From NCBI RefSeq assembly GCF_020921035.1, contig NC_063160.1:18689095-18753094 (forward strand): a stretch of 64,000 nt of DNA, in the 5' to 3' direction. Shown here piece after piece: positions 1 to 11,450 of the stretch. The notes beneath the pieces are model-generated. The model was not told where the DNA came from and did not search any database. It worked only from the letters and a program-made list of their open reading frames with translations. The stretch comes from Rhodamnia argentea (Eukaryota; Streptophyta; Magnoliopsida; Myrtales; Myrtaceae). The translations under genes were made by a program, and so were the position numbers. How positions within the stretch are numbered: the first letter of the stretch is position 1; the number at the start of each line of letters is the position of its first letter.

Positions 1-1999
1 CTGGTTCCACCACATACTTCCTCAGCAGCCCTGCCCATCCGTATCCCAACACCTGCAATTCCCAAAATCCCACCAATTACTATCTTATTGAGCTCCACTT
101 CCTAAGTTACTATCTTGCTTCTCTGCATCTGAGTTTCCCGGTTATACCCTAGTTTTCAAGATTTGCTGTGTCCGTTTTAACCAGTTCCAGTACGAGGTTA
201 CATCGTGATATGTTCAGCTGTCGTAAATCTTCACTTCAACACACGCAAGAACGATTTAGAGCATTATGATAAAGCAAAATCGAGGGGAAGATGATAATGA
301 GTGGCGCACCGCGACTATGCCTGCTATGTGCAGGACGCAAATCGATCTTCATTCCACGACAAGATTCACATTTGACTCGTTCGATTCACCGCACGGTGTG
401 GAAACTTCGAGGAAAAGTGTCAAAAAAAGTCTTAAACCTATTGCATTAGTGTCAATTCAGTCCTAAAATTTTTGTATTGATACCAATTCAGTCCTAAACC
501 TTTGTATTGGTGCCATTTAAATCATAAACCTTTTATTAGTGTCAATTCAGTCATAAACCTTTTACAATAGTGCCAATTTAATCCTAAAAATTTTATATTT
601 ATGCCAATTGAGTCAATTCGGCCAATTTTGTTTGGAAATCACTAGTATGGACATCAATTATCCTACGTGGCACGGTTGGCGCTAACGTGGATATTTTTTT
701 AATATTTTTTTAATATTTTAAATAATTTTTAAAAATAATTTTGAAAAAAACCAAAAAATTGTTTAAAAAATTATTTAAAATATTAAAATAATATTAAAAA
801 ATGTCCAAGTTAGCGCTAGCCGTGCCATGTAGGATAATCGATGTTCACGTTAGTGATTTTCGATCAAAATTGGCCGAATTAACACAATTGGTATAAATAT
901 AAAAGATTTAGGACTGAATTGATAACAATACAGAAAGTTTAGGACTAAATTAGCACCAATAAAAGGTTTAGGACTTAATTGGCACCAACGCAAAAGGTTT
1001 AGGATTGAATTGGCACCAAAAAAAGATTTATGACTGAATTGACACTAATGCAATAGGTTTATGACTTTTTTGACACTTATCCCGGAAACTTTGTGTTGAA
1101 TCTGATGATTCTGTAGGGGTGATCTTTGTCTAACTATCTTTTGTTTTTTCGTCTTTTCTTAGTCTTACGAGTTCATGGAGAAGCAGATAGAACGACTTTG
1201 TCCTCAGTAGGAAAGATGACTAGACCAATCTATGTACTCCATCATTGCTGGTGGCGCTCATGACACCCGCAAGAAATTAACACCGCCGATAAAAGTATGC
1301 ATCAAATTGCAACATCTACGATATTCATAAGCTAGAAGTTGTCGTACGTCTCTCTTTTCTCAGCTACTTTCTTGCAAAAAGGCGAGAAAGTGAAACCAGA
1401 ATATTGAAAACAACTACGACTCGAGTAGTCAATAGAATACTCATTAGCAAAAAGACGCATGAATGGATGAGTAGACTTACCTGCGTCGTGATGATGAGGA
1501 GCCACCCGGCAAAGAAGGAAATGCCCCGGCCATAGAACGCCTTGATGATGGTCACAATCCCGACCCCGTAAGCCGACCCGGATCCGAACGCGCTTCCGGC
1601 ATTGGCGAATATGGAGATGAGGACGTGCTCCTTCATGTTGAAGGGGCCCGGGTTGAGAGAGAAGAGCCGGGGCCCGAGCCCGGGGATCCGGAACTTGGCC
1701 TCCGGCAGCACCGCGGCCATGAAGCGGCCGATGGGGAGCGTGGCGACCTGGACGGTGATCTGGGTGATGACGAGGGGCTCGGTCCGGTAGGCGAAAAACT
1801 GGTTGAGGAAAGAGAGGAGGCAACAGGAGAGGAGGCCCAAGAACCACATGCGGAAGGTCCACACAGGCAAGGTCAGGTCGTCGGCATTGGTCACGGTGAG
1901 TCGGACCTCCTCGATGGGCGAGAGGTCATCCTCATCAACAACGGCGCCAAGTTCGGGTGGCTTGGTGGCGGCCGGTGGCTGGAGCTCCAGTGTGCCCAT
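1..1999 (-). CDS. OPT4: Oligopeptide transporter, OPT4-like, copy A (partial, 3' exons outside window)
   Basis: A plasma-membrane proton-coupled oligopeptide (possibly metal-chelate) transporter of the OPT family, PT clade, is the best reading. Exon 1 is 1481-1999 (173 codons) and ends in a CAG|GTAAG donor. Exon 2 starts at 52 after an AG acceptor and runs off the window edge at 1; the last four exons lie to the left. The family motif NPG is at residues 116-118, followed by NMKEHV and the first membrane segments. The start ATG at 1999 is shared with copies B and C and follows a TATA box by about 110 bp. Intron 1 is 1428 bp, against 444 and 413 bp in B and C, because of a transposon insertion and extra DNA. 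The visible coding part has no stop or frameshift. Whether the gene is intact cannot be judged from this window. Confidence 0.9.
408..1083. mobile_element. MITE with long inverted repeats in OPT-A intron 1 (Mutator-like)
   Basis: The element is nearly palindromic. Its left end (AGTGTCAAAAAAAGTC) is the inverse of its right end (GACTTTTTTGACACTT). Each arm carries four to five imperfect repeats of about 25-30 bp of the type 'TTTAGGACTGAATTGGCACC'. The AT-rich centre is near 745. It is flanked by the direct repeat GGAAACTT at 400-407 and 1084-1091. An 8-9 bp duplication with long TIRs fits a non-autonomous Mutator-like element. No transposase is encoded. Confidence 0.75.
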
Positions 2000-2052
2000 G
2001 ATGGTCGGTGGCAAAAAGTGCGCTCGAGTGTGCGAGGGTGGTTGCTGTTGTT

Positions 2053-2085
2053 GGTGGTGGTGGTGGTGGTGGTGGTGGTGGTGGT
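2053..2085. repeat. GGT trinucleotide microsatellite in OPT-A leader
   Basis: Eleven uninterrupted GGT units (CCA units on the gene strand) lie between the TATA box and the ATG of OPT-A, in the expected 5' UTR. Copy B has a much shorter GGT run here and copy C a mixed GGT/GCT/GCC run, so the leader differs between paralogues. Confidence 0.9.
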
Positions 2086-2107
2086 AAGGTGTCGAGTAGA
2101 GGTCTGG

Positions 2108-2114
2108 CTTTATA
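2108..2114 (-). promoter_or_regulatory. TATA box of OPT-A
   Basis: TATAAAG on the minus strand about 110 bp before the ATG. The same position in copies B and C reads TATAAAA, in an otherwise conserved context that includes the motif ATGCGTT just upstream. Confidence 0.65.
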
Positions 2115-2129
2115 CTGCAACGCATGGCG

Positions 2130-2518
2130 TTTTACTACTTGATTTTTTCTACAATAGCATGTGCTGATTTGGAGGGCAATGGTAAACAATATCGACAATA
2201 TTCGAGAACCATTCTATTCTCATTTTTTTCAAATAAGAATCTAAAATGAGTTTTATTTTAAATAAATACTAGAATTGCCATCATTATTTTAAAGAATGAT
2301 CATGATTAAAGATATTTTCATCGTTTACTGTTTTATGTTTTTTCTATTTTTCCTTTTATTTTTTTCATTACTTTTTCTTTATTTATTTTGGCCGGCGAGG
2401 GCTTGCCGGCCGCTGAGGAGAGTCACCTCACTCTCGTCCTTAGAAAATAAAGACATTTCATATCTTTATTTAAGGATTTTTTTCTTAAGATCTTAATCAG
2501 GTCCCATGACCTGGTAGC
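2130..2518. mobile_element. AT-rich insertion in the OPT-A promoter
   Basis: Copy B joins its TATA region directly to a conserved upstream block. In copy A about 390 bp of unrelated AT-rich DNA separates the two. It has a short GC-rich island near 2389-2430 with GGCCGGCGAGG-type sequence, like the cores of other elements in this window. Terminal repeats could not be fixed by eye. Confidence 0.5.
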
Positions 2519-2522
2519 ATGG

Positions 2523-2597
2523 GTCGTCGAACGTTGACTTCCCTGAGTTGGGGAGCTGTTCATTGTGGGCTCCTCCAGCTGGACTTGAGCAGCAAGA
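2523..2597 (-). promoter_or_regulatory. Conserved upstream block of OPT genes, copy A
   Basis: About 75 bp containing GTTGACTTCCC and AGCTGGACTTGAGCAGC are conserved upstream of all three OPT genes (also at 10994-11067 and 19461-19535). TTGAC is a W-box core on the plus strand. The block may be promoter sequence; conservation may also simply reflect duplication. Confidence 0.4.
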
Positions 2598-2599
2598 TA

Positions 2600-4010
2600 G
2601 AGACACTGTTTTTTTTTTTGTCCTTTTATGTAACTATGTATTAACCACTTATATAATAATCCAACAAGAATGGTCAGATCTACTGTCGATCACAGAATCC
2701 AAATGCAAATCCTACATGCGATTAAATCCAAGCCACTCATGACTTATCTCTCTAGCTTAGCTTAGCTTGGCTGAGAGTCAAACGAGCACAATGATTAATG
2801 AGTAAATGTGACCGGAACCACATGATTTCTACGGTAAACAATAACAAAATCGTGTGAAAAATCGTGAAAAGACGAAGGAAGAAAATCAAATTCAATTTTT
2901 TTTTTTTCACTCGTGGAAATGACAGATTGAAAGCGATTGTCGACGGCAACAATGTAGGAGCATCACGCTTTTGTTTCGGCTCCTTGATTGTTGTTGAATT
3001 ATATTAGCTTGGGCTTTCGAGTTGGATATGCAAATATGGTGTTAGAGTGAGGTTATGCCCTGATTTATTTCACTTGCACAGCTTCCCGTCCGACTCTACG
3101 GGCGGTTCTTAATCCATTCTATAACGTGAGAAGGGTTCATAAAATATCTTATATCGCTTGCTTAAAGGGTTCTTTATACTCTTTATAATCATGTGGTCTA
3201 TCTCTACCTGATAGCTTAATTTTTCGGGACAAGACTTTATAAAAGCTGTGCTTCTCTTTCAACTGAGTAGTTGGTGCTAGCTGGGGACATTAAAGAACTT
3301 TCGTTCATTCTCGTCACAAATCCATATAATAATACGACATTATTTTCATGTAGCATCACCATCGAAAGAGCTAAAAGCCAAATGTCTAAGATTCCACGTT
3401 TAATCTATGATTCATTGTCAAGGTCACCTCTTTAAGTTAACCGTCTCGATGAAATGAGGTTGTCTACTCTTGGAAATACACCCATCGCTTTGCAATTTTG
3501 CGACGTTTGACAAAAGTGACCTTATATATTTCATTTTTTTTTTATCTTTTTCTTTTTGCTAAATTGGGACTCCTTTTTTTTTTAATATTTTCAGAGAATG
3601 AGAATTAGTACATGATCTATTCGAAGCTGCCATCAATATGAGACATATATATGTTCCGTTCCATCAAGACAAACTACTAGCTTTTTCGCAAAGCGTAATG
3701 TGTACGCATATACCCCGAGTATAGGTCATTAAGTCGTGAAAGAAATGACCCTGTGTACTTTTCTAAATATTTTTCAGGTCCATCTCTCTTGTGGTTGCTA
3801 ATGAAAACAAGGGGCGGGACATGGCATGAGATGGCTTTACTAAAAAAATCCCCAACCAAACATGATGAATGGATTATCTTTCTCGGTATTATTTGAAAAA
3901 CCTTTTCCCCTTAAAATGTTAGTAAAATAATCTATTGCATCCACAGATATGCATACATAACGTGGAACATACGTACATAAATTTGTGCATGTAACCTACA
4001 TATACGCTGT
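2600..4010. repeat. Duplicated intergenic DNA of the OPT array, A-B interval
   Basis: No gene seen. Much of this stretch recurs after copy B (about 11560-11850 and 12830-14000) and partly after copy C (about 19650-20060). One shared marker is GTAGCATCACCATCGAAAGA at 3352 and 13219. The similarity shows that the tandem unit includes flanking DNA, not just the gene. Confidence 0.7.
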
Positions 4011-5119
4011 TGGTGGTTTGTTTGTAAAAACAAATTACTGAAGGGATTTATCGAAACCGAATCGGACGATCACACAGAGAATCAAGAAAAATTGGAATGA
4101 CGCACGAGATTACCCAAGTTCACCACAAGATTAGGGTTACGTCCCGCAAAGAGATTTCACTATATTTGTCTTTTACTGACCAATTCAACCCTTACAATGA
4201 TAAAACCGAGCAAAATATATATACCCAAAAACAGGCTAAAGAACCTAAAACCTCTTAATTCCAACCATACGAGTCAGCTTAAATAAAAGCCCAAACCCGT
4301 AAAGGTTTCGGGGGCGCTGCTCCCGAACCCCCGCTCGCTCAAAGGCGAGCGGGACAGCCGTCCCGCTGACCGGTTAGGGGAACCCCCGTCGGAAGGCGCT
4401 GCCCCCGAACCCCCGCCCGCTCACCGGGCAGCGGGACACCCTTGTTGGGGGCGCTGCCCCCGAACCCCCTCATCCCGCGCACAGGGGTCACATATCGTTG
4501 GGTAATCCTTCAATTTCCCTAAGCTCACGTGGGCGTACCTGGTATGAGAAACAAGGGTCTCCGAAGTATTCGCCAACTCCAACAATTACGATGTGCCTTG
4601 TCTTATATCGAAAAGATGTGAGTGCGCACGTTGACTATATTTGACATTAATCAACAATTACCATTATTTTCTAATGAAACAAGACGATTGTTCACAAAAG
4701 ACTTTTACAACCTTTAAAGAGGTGCATTCCAATTGTGTCTGTTCGAACATAACTTCTTAATCTTTGAAAAGCCATGCTTGTTCGCACATAACTCCTTCGC
4801 TTTTGAAAGGTCATGCGTGTTCAAATACTTTCTCTATATATTACCAAACGTGTACGTTCAATTCAAAACTTCATCTTTCATTTTCGTTTTTTCTTTCAAC
4901 AGAAGTACAGCCACTCATTCCAATTGTTTTCTAGAGATATCATGGAGAAATATCAGAGTTGCTATAAGCTATTCTCACCGAGACTTTGTTGTATCCTAAA
5001 AATTTTTTGTCGAAAACCATTAATAACGTTATGGGGCAAATAAATCATTAAAGAGAGTGTTATCACGCCTCAAAGTTTGATTCCATTGTTCATCCCATTT
5101 TTGACAAAATTTTCCAATA
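4011..5119. mobile_element. Probable LTR-type insertion (solo LTR or remnant)
   Basis: Compared with the other two OPT intervals, this whole stretch is extra: sequence homologous to 13990-14030 and 21004-21040 resumes near 5119. The first part (4011-4585) starts TGTTGG and ends CCAACA, as an LTR would. It carries three GC-rich blocks of the type GGGGGCGCTGCCCCCGAACC at 4308-4475. The remaining 530 bp carry LTR-like U3/R text with repeated TGTTCGAACATAACT/TGTTCGCACATAACT. No coding domain is present. Target duplications are degenerate, so the limits are approximate. Confidence 0.45.
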
Positions 5120-5261
5120 GATGCATCGAATCATGCCAATGAGTGTTTCAAGATAAGGATCGAGCTTGCGAAGTTGAGGGAATGAAAATAGGGTTTTTAT
5201 AATTTTATTTGATCGATTCGATTTTACTTACACTTAGATAAATGACATACATTGATTTTTA

Positions 5262-5725
5262 GCAAAAAATTACCAAAAAAGTCTTGAATTTATTGTATTT
5301 ATTTTATTTCACTCCTAAACCTTACAATTGTATAAATTGAGTTCTAGATCTTTTTGAAAATTTGCCAATATAGCTCATCCGACCAATTTTTGCCAAAAAT
5401 CGTTGATATGGACGTTGACTATCCTACGTGACATAGTCAGCGCTGACGTTAGCAATTTTTCACTATTTTTCTGAATTTTTTATATCGCTTTTTCCTTTTT
5501 TGATTTTTCTGTTAAAAACTCTCTCTTTTACATTCTTTTTCTGCCGATTTTAGGCCTCAATGCTGGTCGGCAACCAGCCAATGGCCACGGTTGCACTCGC
5601 CGGCTTCAAGCACGGGTCGCCCTCGACAGCCTTAGGCAAGGCCACCCTAGCTAGGATATGGTGAGGTTAAGTCTCGCCTAAAGCTGGCGAGGCCGGCCCT
5701 CGTCGGTTGTCGCTTGTAAAATCAA
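5262..5725. mobile_element. AT-rich element with GC-rich core (one arm)
   Basis: It starts with subterminal repeats of the 'AAAAAGTC..CTAAACCTTACAATTG' type and continues with CATCCGACCAATTTTTGCC and a CTACGTGACATAGTCAGCGCTGACG stretch. It ends in a GC-rich core (5560-5710) rich in GGCCGGCC/CTCGCCGG. It sits at the same place, relative to the OPT unit, as the two-armed element 14175-14905, so it is probably the same ancestral insertion minus one arm. Confidence 0.6.
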
Positions 5726-6208
5726 ACAAACTAGCGTCATACATGTAAAAGCAAGGATTTGAAGTCAAAGTCTTCATTTTTGCCTTCTATTTAATAAGAC
5801 CGCAGATAGTTTCGACAATCGAGAGATGACTGTTGAGAGAGAAAAATCGCAATTAGCTTGAAAAATACGACATAACGTGGATCAAAATCATATCTTTTGT
5901 AAGATGGCTTTAATTAGATCGAATTATGGAAGTCAAGATCTAAAAAGAAGTAATTCGATATCGAGAGACTGACAAGGATAGTTGAGGATTTGTGACCACA
6001 TAAGACAATCTTATTTCTTGCAGGAAAACAGAATATTATCTTAATAAATCACAATCATTAAATCGACAAGAGTGAAAGAATCCCGAATTGTTGAAACGCC
6101 TAAAACTATCCAGTGATTGGAATATTTTTCTACAACTTCTGTATAACCTCCACTGGTCGTGGCTAATTTTTCTTCTGTAAGTTCTACATCCAGAAAGAGC
6201 TTTATGCA
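5726..6208 (-). other. 3' flank of OPT-B
   Basis: This follows the OPT-B stop codon on the minus strand and is homologous to 15085-15546 downstream of OPT-C, for example ATGTAAAAGCAAGGATTTGA in both. It probably contains the 3' UTR. No ORF of interest is present. Confidence 0.6.
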
Positions 6209-9200
6209 TCAGTTGACTGGGCAACCATCAACCTCTACGCCCTTGGCTGTTGGACATGCTGCTAGTTCACAATGTTCGCCATTGTTTCCCCACCAAGTTA
6301 TACTTTTATTCTCCATGCCCACCGAAAAGTATAAAAGCACGGCCATGAATGCTGTTCCCGCGTCCAGGGCTGCCGAGAGAACGTAGTTGTATCTCTGCCA
6401 CCACTGCTTTCGGTACCGGAAGATGAAGAAATTGAATATTGTTCCGGCTAGAACCCAGGCATTGTAGTTTAATGGTGTTGCTGGTGGCATCATTCCTGTC
6501 GCCCCTAATAAGACCGGAAGATTGATGAGAGGGATCCAAGATTGCTTGGGAAACGCCTTGTGTAGCAGCCATACTATAATAGGCCCTATTGCACCTCCAA
6601 GGAAAAACCAGTTCATGTCTCCATAGTTTCCGAGTGTTCCAAAGATCCGTTTAGGTCCAACCAAACCCCATATAACAGATGCATCAAAGAAGACCCGGTC
6701 ACCAGGACATGTCCAGGGACTATCCTGTGGAAGGAGATCATCTTGGCATATGTTGGTGACAGAGTTCAGCAGCCACCATGCCACTGCAATGTTGATGGTT
6801 CCAGCAAGAATTGTACCTATGAACTGTGAGGACACAAGTATAGAGTACTAAGGTCGTTTCGAAATTACTAGATGCCACACATACTTTTTCAATAAGTAGC
6901 AACAAGAGGGAGGATACTTGACAATCTAGGCACACCGTCGAAAGTCCAGTAAGATTTGGTTGCTAGCTTTAGTAAATATCATTTCAGGAGATCCAAACTA
7001 TGCCCCAGTTGTTACTCACATCTATGATTTTTGTGAGTATTTCTTTTTTGAAAGTGCCTGATATGTTGATCTTGCTTTGGATGATGATATATGATGCTTC
7101 CATAAGCGACATGCTTGTTCGAAAATGCCGACTGCTTCATCTTAATTCTGTTTGAAATGGGAAAGGCTAGCTTAAATCTTTTTAGAAAGTTTTGTGTTTT
7201 GTATTTGACAGTTCTTCATTCAAAATCGTCTTCCTGGATCTCCAATCATTACTCTCCTATCACGGTTCGGTCACACTTTTTCGACAGGTTTGATGAACAA
7301 ATTAATAGTTTTGAAGCCGCGACGAATTCGACCAACACGCTTCTCTGGTTATTTTCCTCCACTTTGTATTTGTAAATATTATACCTGAAATTTATTAACA
7401 AATATATGTTACCGGTAGTCAGTAATTACTTACAGGCTGTCCGCATCAGTAGCACTAATTAAGTCAGTGGATCTGCACTGAGTTTGGTTCGCTTACTTTT
7501 GGCATAGTATTAGCCATTAGGAGCAGTAAAAAGTACCTGAACCAAGAACATCGATCTCGGTGGTATCTTCATGTAGTGTCCCAGCTTAAAATCGCTGAGA
7601 AAGGAAACAGCCTGAGCCATGCTGATGTATCCATATATCTTGAAGCAAACATTTGCTATAGGTCTTCCTGGATATATGATGCCCATAATGTATTCTGTGA
7701 TTATATTTAGTCCCGGTGTCTGTAGATTGAGAAAGATCACTGTTGAGCATATTATGTCTTCTTACATGGAAATCAAGTCAAGCATAAATGTGCCATAACT
7801 CTTGATTCATACCTGATTTGTTGTGGCAGTGATGATACTAATGGGGAGGGTGAATACAAATGCAAGGGCACTAGCAAAGAGAAGTCCCCACCATGGCATT
7901 TGGACCTGATCATTCAGGAAGATGCATAGAGCAAGAGATACAACCAGGCTCACAACCAGCATCAAGTGAAACCACCATGAGGGTATGTCCTTGTATCTCC
8001 TCATCAATTTTGTATGGATATCTTCCTTCCCTTTGTGAGAAGCACGATAGCGCTCGTAGATTTCTCTGTTATAACGTAACTGTACATCAGTGTCCGTATG
8101 TCTCGTGAATTGAAGAGAATCAAGTACTTAACACGTAAAATAAAGCCATTCTTCAGTATCTAATTGTTGCAACTCTGTGTTGTAGCCATAAGGATGCCCT
8201 CGGTTCACAGAAAAGTTATTTGTAAGTTCAAATTCTTTCAAGGTTCCATTTTCAGGCCTTTACAAATCTTAACTTGGTTTTTCCCTTCCGCATGCTGCTT
8301 GAGGTCCTTATCAAGTACTCAAGATAAAATTGTCTAAATGAACATATTGAGGTGAGAAGCTAGTACCTGCCGTAGAAGAAGGCCACGTGAGTCAGTGTTG
8401 ATGCAATGGTGGCAAAACCAAAGCCATAGGTGAGAGCAAAGAACGTGCTTAAATGAATTCGACCTTGCTCCTCGTACTTTGGGATGTCCAACTCGAACTT
8501 GTCGTTTACGATTGCCGTTATATTGTACCTTTGACCTTGCGCCGTGAACAAGTGCGAGGAGAAAATGGGGTATCTATCTGCACTATATAGGTTAAACCCC
8601 CAGTAGGCTATGGGGATTGCAACATAGATTATCAATGCATATCCCGCGAAAACATTCACTATGGCGAAAAAGGGGCTGATTAAAGGACTGAACAGGAAGG
8701 ATGCCACTACTGTCCAGTCGAGCGTCAAGGCTCCAAGTCCAAGGCCTCGCATACCCGATCCGATCTGCTGGGCGGTGACTGAGTTGGAGAATGCCCAGCA
8801 GACCCATGATATATTTGTGAGGGTGGAAAAGAGGTAGCCTGGGACAGCATACCATGAGAAGCTGCAGATCAGTGCAATGAGGAAGAATTTTGCCCGCGAC
8901 ATGCGCTGTTCTTCCCTCTCGTGCAGAACCCTGCATCAATTCGGATAGATCGAATTACTTCAGGTCATGCACTGGTTATCTACATGAAGTGCAAAACTCC
9001 GGTTGTCTTCGACCAGTTGTGAATTTATTACATTCTTTTGTGAATGCATCTGTTCATTGACAACAACTAAGGACAAAGTGATCAACCTTCATATTAGTAT
9101 AGTGAATCCTCTGAAACTGTTCAGATCCTGATGATGAATTAAAAAAAAAAAAAAAATCAGTGTTAGAGCGAACATGGGTTATTTGCTAGATGGTTCAGTT

Positions 9201-10882
9201 TGTCCTTGGAACACGGGGTATTTGCAAGCATCATTATAACTTCAAATGGTGGGGCTAACCAATGTTGGTTGTTCCTCCAAATTTCAAGGAACCACCAGAA
9301 GCAGCAAGAAGCAGAAATAACCAATGGGTTCACTAAGAAACTTCGAAGCTGAGGTGGGCTTGATGGTGTCTGTAGTCTTATTAATCGAGAAGCTCTTCTG
9401 CTTCTTTGTTCTCTGCAAAGGGGGGGATCTGGCTCAATCTCTTTGAACATGTCGTGAGTGGCTGAACTCATATTTGGCTCAATTTTCACACTAACTATCA
9501 TGGTTGGGTGGTCCATGGCGGCCTCCCTAGAACCATCACTATAGGGAGAAATTTTGGGTTTTACTCAATCCAGTTGACTTTGTTCAAGTTGATGTGGCAC
9601 GGCACGTCCCACTATTCTAGTTCTAGGCACGACCCACGAGGCACGTGACCCACTTGTTCAAGTTGCGGTGACAAGCCAAAGGAATTAAGCAGCTTAGCAG
9701 AATACAAAACAGTGATCTCAAAGCAAGCGAGTAGACTGTCCTGTCCTGACTTCTGACAGTAACAACGCGCGCTTTCCAAGCAAAGCGAGCGGAGGCAAAG
9801 AGAGAAGTTAATAGTTATTACCGGAACAAGGAGACTTGGACGAGGGTATTAGGCCACCACATGTGTGCTGGTTCCACCACATACTTCCTCAGCAGCCCTG
9901 CCCATCCGTACCCCAACACCTGCATTCCCAAAATCCCACCAATCACTATCTTATTAAGCTCCACTTCCTAAGTTACTAATCTTCTTTCTCTGCATCTGAG
10001 TTTCACAGTTTTAACCCTAGTTTTCAAGATTGCTGTGGCCGTTTTGACAGTTCCAGTCCGAGGATGGCGACAGTTTTCCTAGGAACCAACAGGTACTGCG
10101 GGTTCCTCGGCATATGTTCAGACATTTGACTCTTCACTTCAAAGTGCGCAAAGCCAGTTTAAAGCATGAAAAAACGTAACCAAAAAGGATAAAGGCAAAA
10201 GCAAAAGCAAAAGAAAACGAGTGGATAGCTGTAACATTTATGGTATTCATAAGCTTAGCTGTCGTACGTCTCTTTTCTCAGCTACTTTCTTGCAAAAGTC
10301 GATAAAGAAAAACCACAACATCGAACAATTACGACTCGAGACTGAATGAATGGGTGGACTTACCTGCGTCGTGATGATGAGAAGCCACCCGGCAAAAAAC
10401 GAAATGCTCCGGCCATAGAACGCCTTGATTATGTTCACTATGCCGACCCCGTAAGCCGACCCGGATCCGAACGCGCTCCCGGCATTGGCGAATATGGAGA
10501 TGAGGACGTGCTCCTTCATGTTGAAGGGCCCCGGGTTGAGCGAGAAGAGCCGGGGCCCAAGCCCGGGGATCCGGAACTTGGCCTCCGGCAGGGCCACGGC
10601 CATGAAGCGGCCGATGGGGAGCGAGGCGACCTGGACGGTGATCTGGGTGATGACGAGGGGCTCGGTCCGGTAGGCGAAGAACTGGTTGAGGAAAGAGAGG
10701 AGGCAACAGGAGAGGAGGCCCAAGAACCACATGCGGAAGGTCCACACGGGCAAGGTCGGGTCGTCGGCGTTGGTCACGGTGAGTCGGACCTCCTCGATGG
10801 GCGAGAGGTCGTCCTCATCGACGGGATCCTCGAGTTCGGATGGTCTGGTGGTGGGCGGTGGTTGGAGCTCCAGTGTGCCCAT
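6209..10882 (-). CDS. OPT4: Oligopeptide transporter, OPT4-like, copy B (complete)
   Basis: This is a complete gene for a 743-aa plasma-membrane oligopeptide transporter. Exons on the minus strand: 10364-10882, 9822-9919, 8367-8930, 7813-8065, 7537-7719, 6209-6823. All junctions are GT-AG and the frame is continuous (2232 nt with stop). Family motifs NPG (residues 116-118) and KIPPR (529-533) are both present, and hydrophobic segments run throughout, as expected for 12-16 membrane helices. The N-terminus is cytosolic and acidic ([14 protein letters not shown]). The length equals Arabidopsis OPT4. The substrate (peptides, glutathione or metal-nicotianamine complexes) cannot be told from sequence alone. 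Introns 2 (891 bp) and 5 (713 bp) are enlarged relative to copy C (100 and 129 bp) by insertions. The coding sequence itself shows no damage. Confidence 0.95.
6929..7512. mobile_element. Insertion in OPT-B intron 5
   Basis: Intron 5 of copy C reads straight from GACAATCTA into the acceptor-proximal sequence. In copy B about 585 bp of unrelated DNA interrupts the two parts. I recognise no terminal repeats or coding sequence, so its type is unknown. Confidence 0.5.
8960..9790. mobile_element. Insertion in OPT-B intron 2
   Basis: Copy C has a 100-bp intron here. In copy B the two conserved intron ends (near 8940 and 9790) are separated by roughly 830 bp of extra DNA. No transposon protein or clean terminal repeat was found. 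Confidence 0.5.
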
Positions 10883-10972
10883 GATGGTGGGTGGCAAAAA
10901 GTGCGCTCGAGTGTGAGAGGAGGGAGGGTGGTGGTGGTGGGTGGTAAGGCGTCTCGTCGAGTAGAGGTCTGG

Positions 10973-10979
10973 TTTTATA
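10973..10979 (-). promoter_or_regulatory. TATA box of OPT-B
   Basis: TATAAAA on the minus strand, about 91-97 bp before the ATG. Unlike in copies A and C, the conserved upstream block follows directly (10994-11067), so this promoter looks closest to the ancestral arrangement. Confidence 0.65.
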
Positions 10980-10993
10980 CTTCAACGCATAAG

Positions 10994-11067
10994 TAGTCGA
11001 ACGTTGACTTCCCTGACATGAGGAGCTCTTCATTGTGGCTCCTCCAGCCCGACTTGAGCAGCAAGAT
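10994..11067 (-). promoter_or_regulatory. Conserved upstream block of OPT genes, copy B
   Basis: Homologous to 2523-2597 and 19461-19535. It lies only about 110 bp before the OPT-B start codon, which supports a promoter role. Confidence 0.4.
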
Positions 11068-11089
11068 CGATGCATGGTTTTTTTTCTGT

Positions 11090-11450
11090 TTTTTCTTTTG
11101 AATAATGACACTAACGAAGTTTAAACTTTGGTTTACAGTGAAACGTAGTCTATAAATTTTTAATTTATTCAATATGATTCCTGAATTTTTAATACATATT
11201 CAATGTGTTCTCGAACTATATAAAAATATTCGATGTCATCTTTTCATTAAATGCAAGCCCATAAAATATATTGAACGTCCATCTTTCCTCTTTGATAAAA
11301 TTCAGAATTCTAGAAGTTCGAAATAGAGTTATGAGAACCAAATCAAATTAATTAAAAGTTCGGGGTTTTCTTTTTATTAATTCGAGCTCATGGGTCGTAT
11401 TGAACAAATTAACAGTTCAATGATCACATTTCATAATAGGCTAAAATTCG
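11090..11450. repeat. AT-rich repeat, 'ATTTTTAATTTATTCAATATG' family
   Basis: It contains several imperfect repeats of the form TAAATTTTTAATTTATTCAATATGATTCCTGAA in both orientations. The same family occurs at 54890-55870, where a hAT-like element is nested in it. Non-coding. Confidence 0.5.

Noticed and set aside
1332..1862. Long overlapping frames on both strands across OPT exon 1 (also at 10329-10996 and 18392-18826)
   Set aside because: They are shadow frames caused by GC-rich codons in the real OPT exon; their products are low-complexity and match no family.
4308..4475. GGGGGCGCTGCCCCCGAACC repeats considered as a CRISPR-like or bacterial insertion
   Set aside because: Spacing is irregular and the arms are self-complementary; the text fits a plant LTR-type repeat, and the surroundings are plainly plant nuclear DNA.
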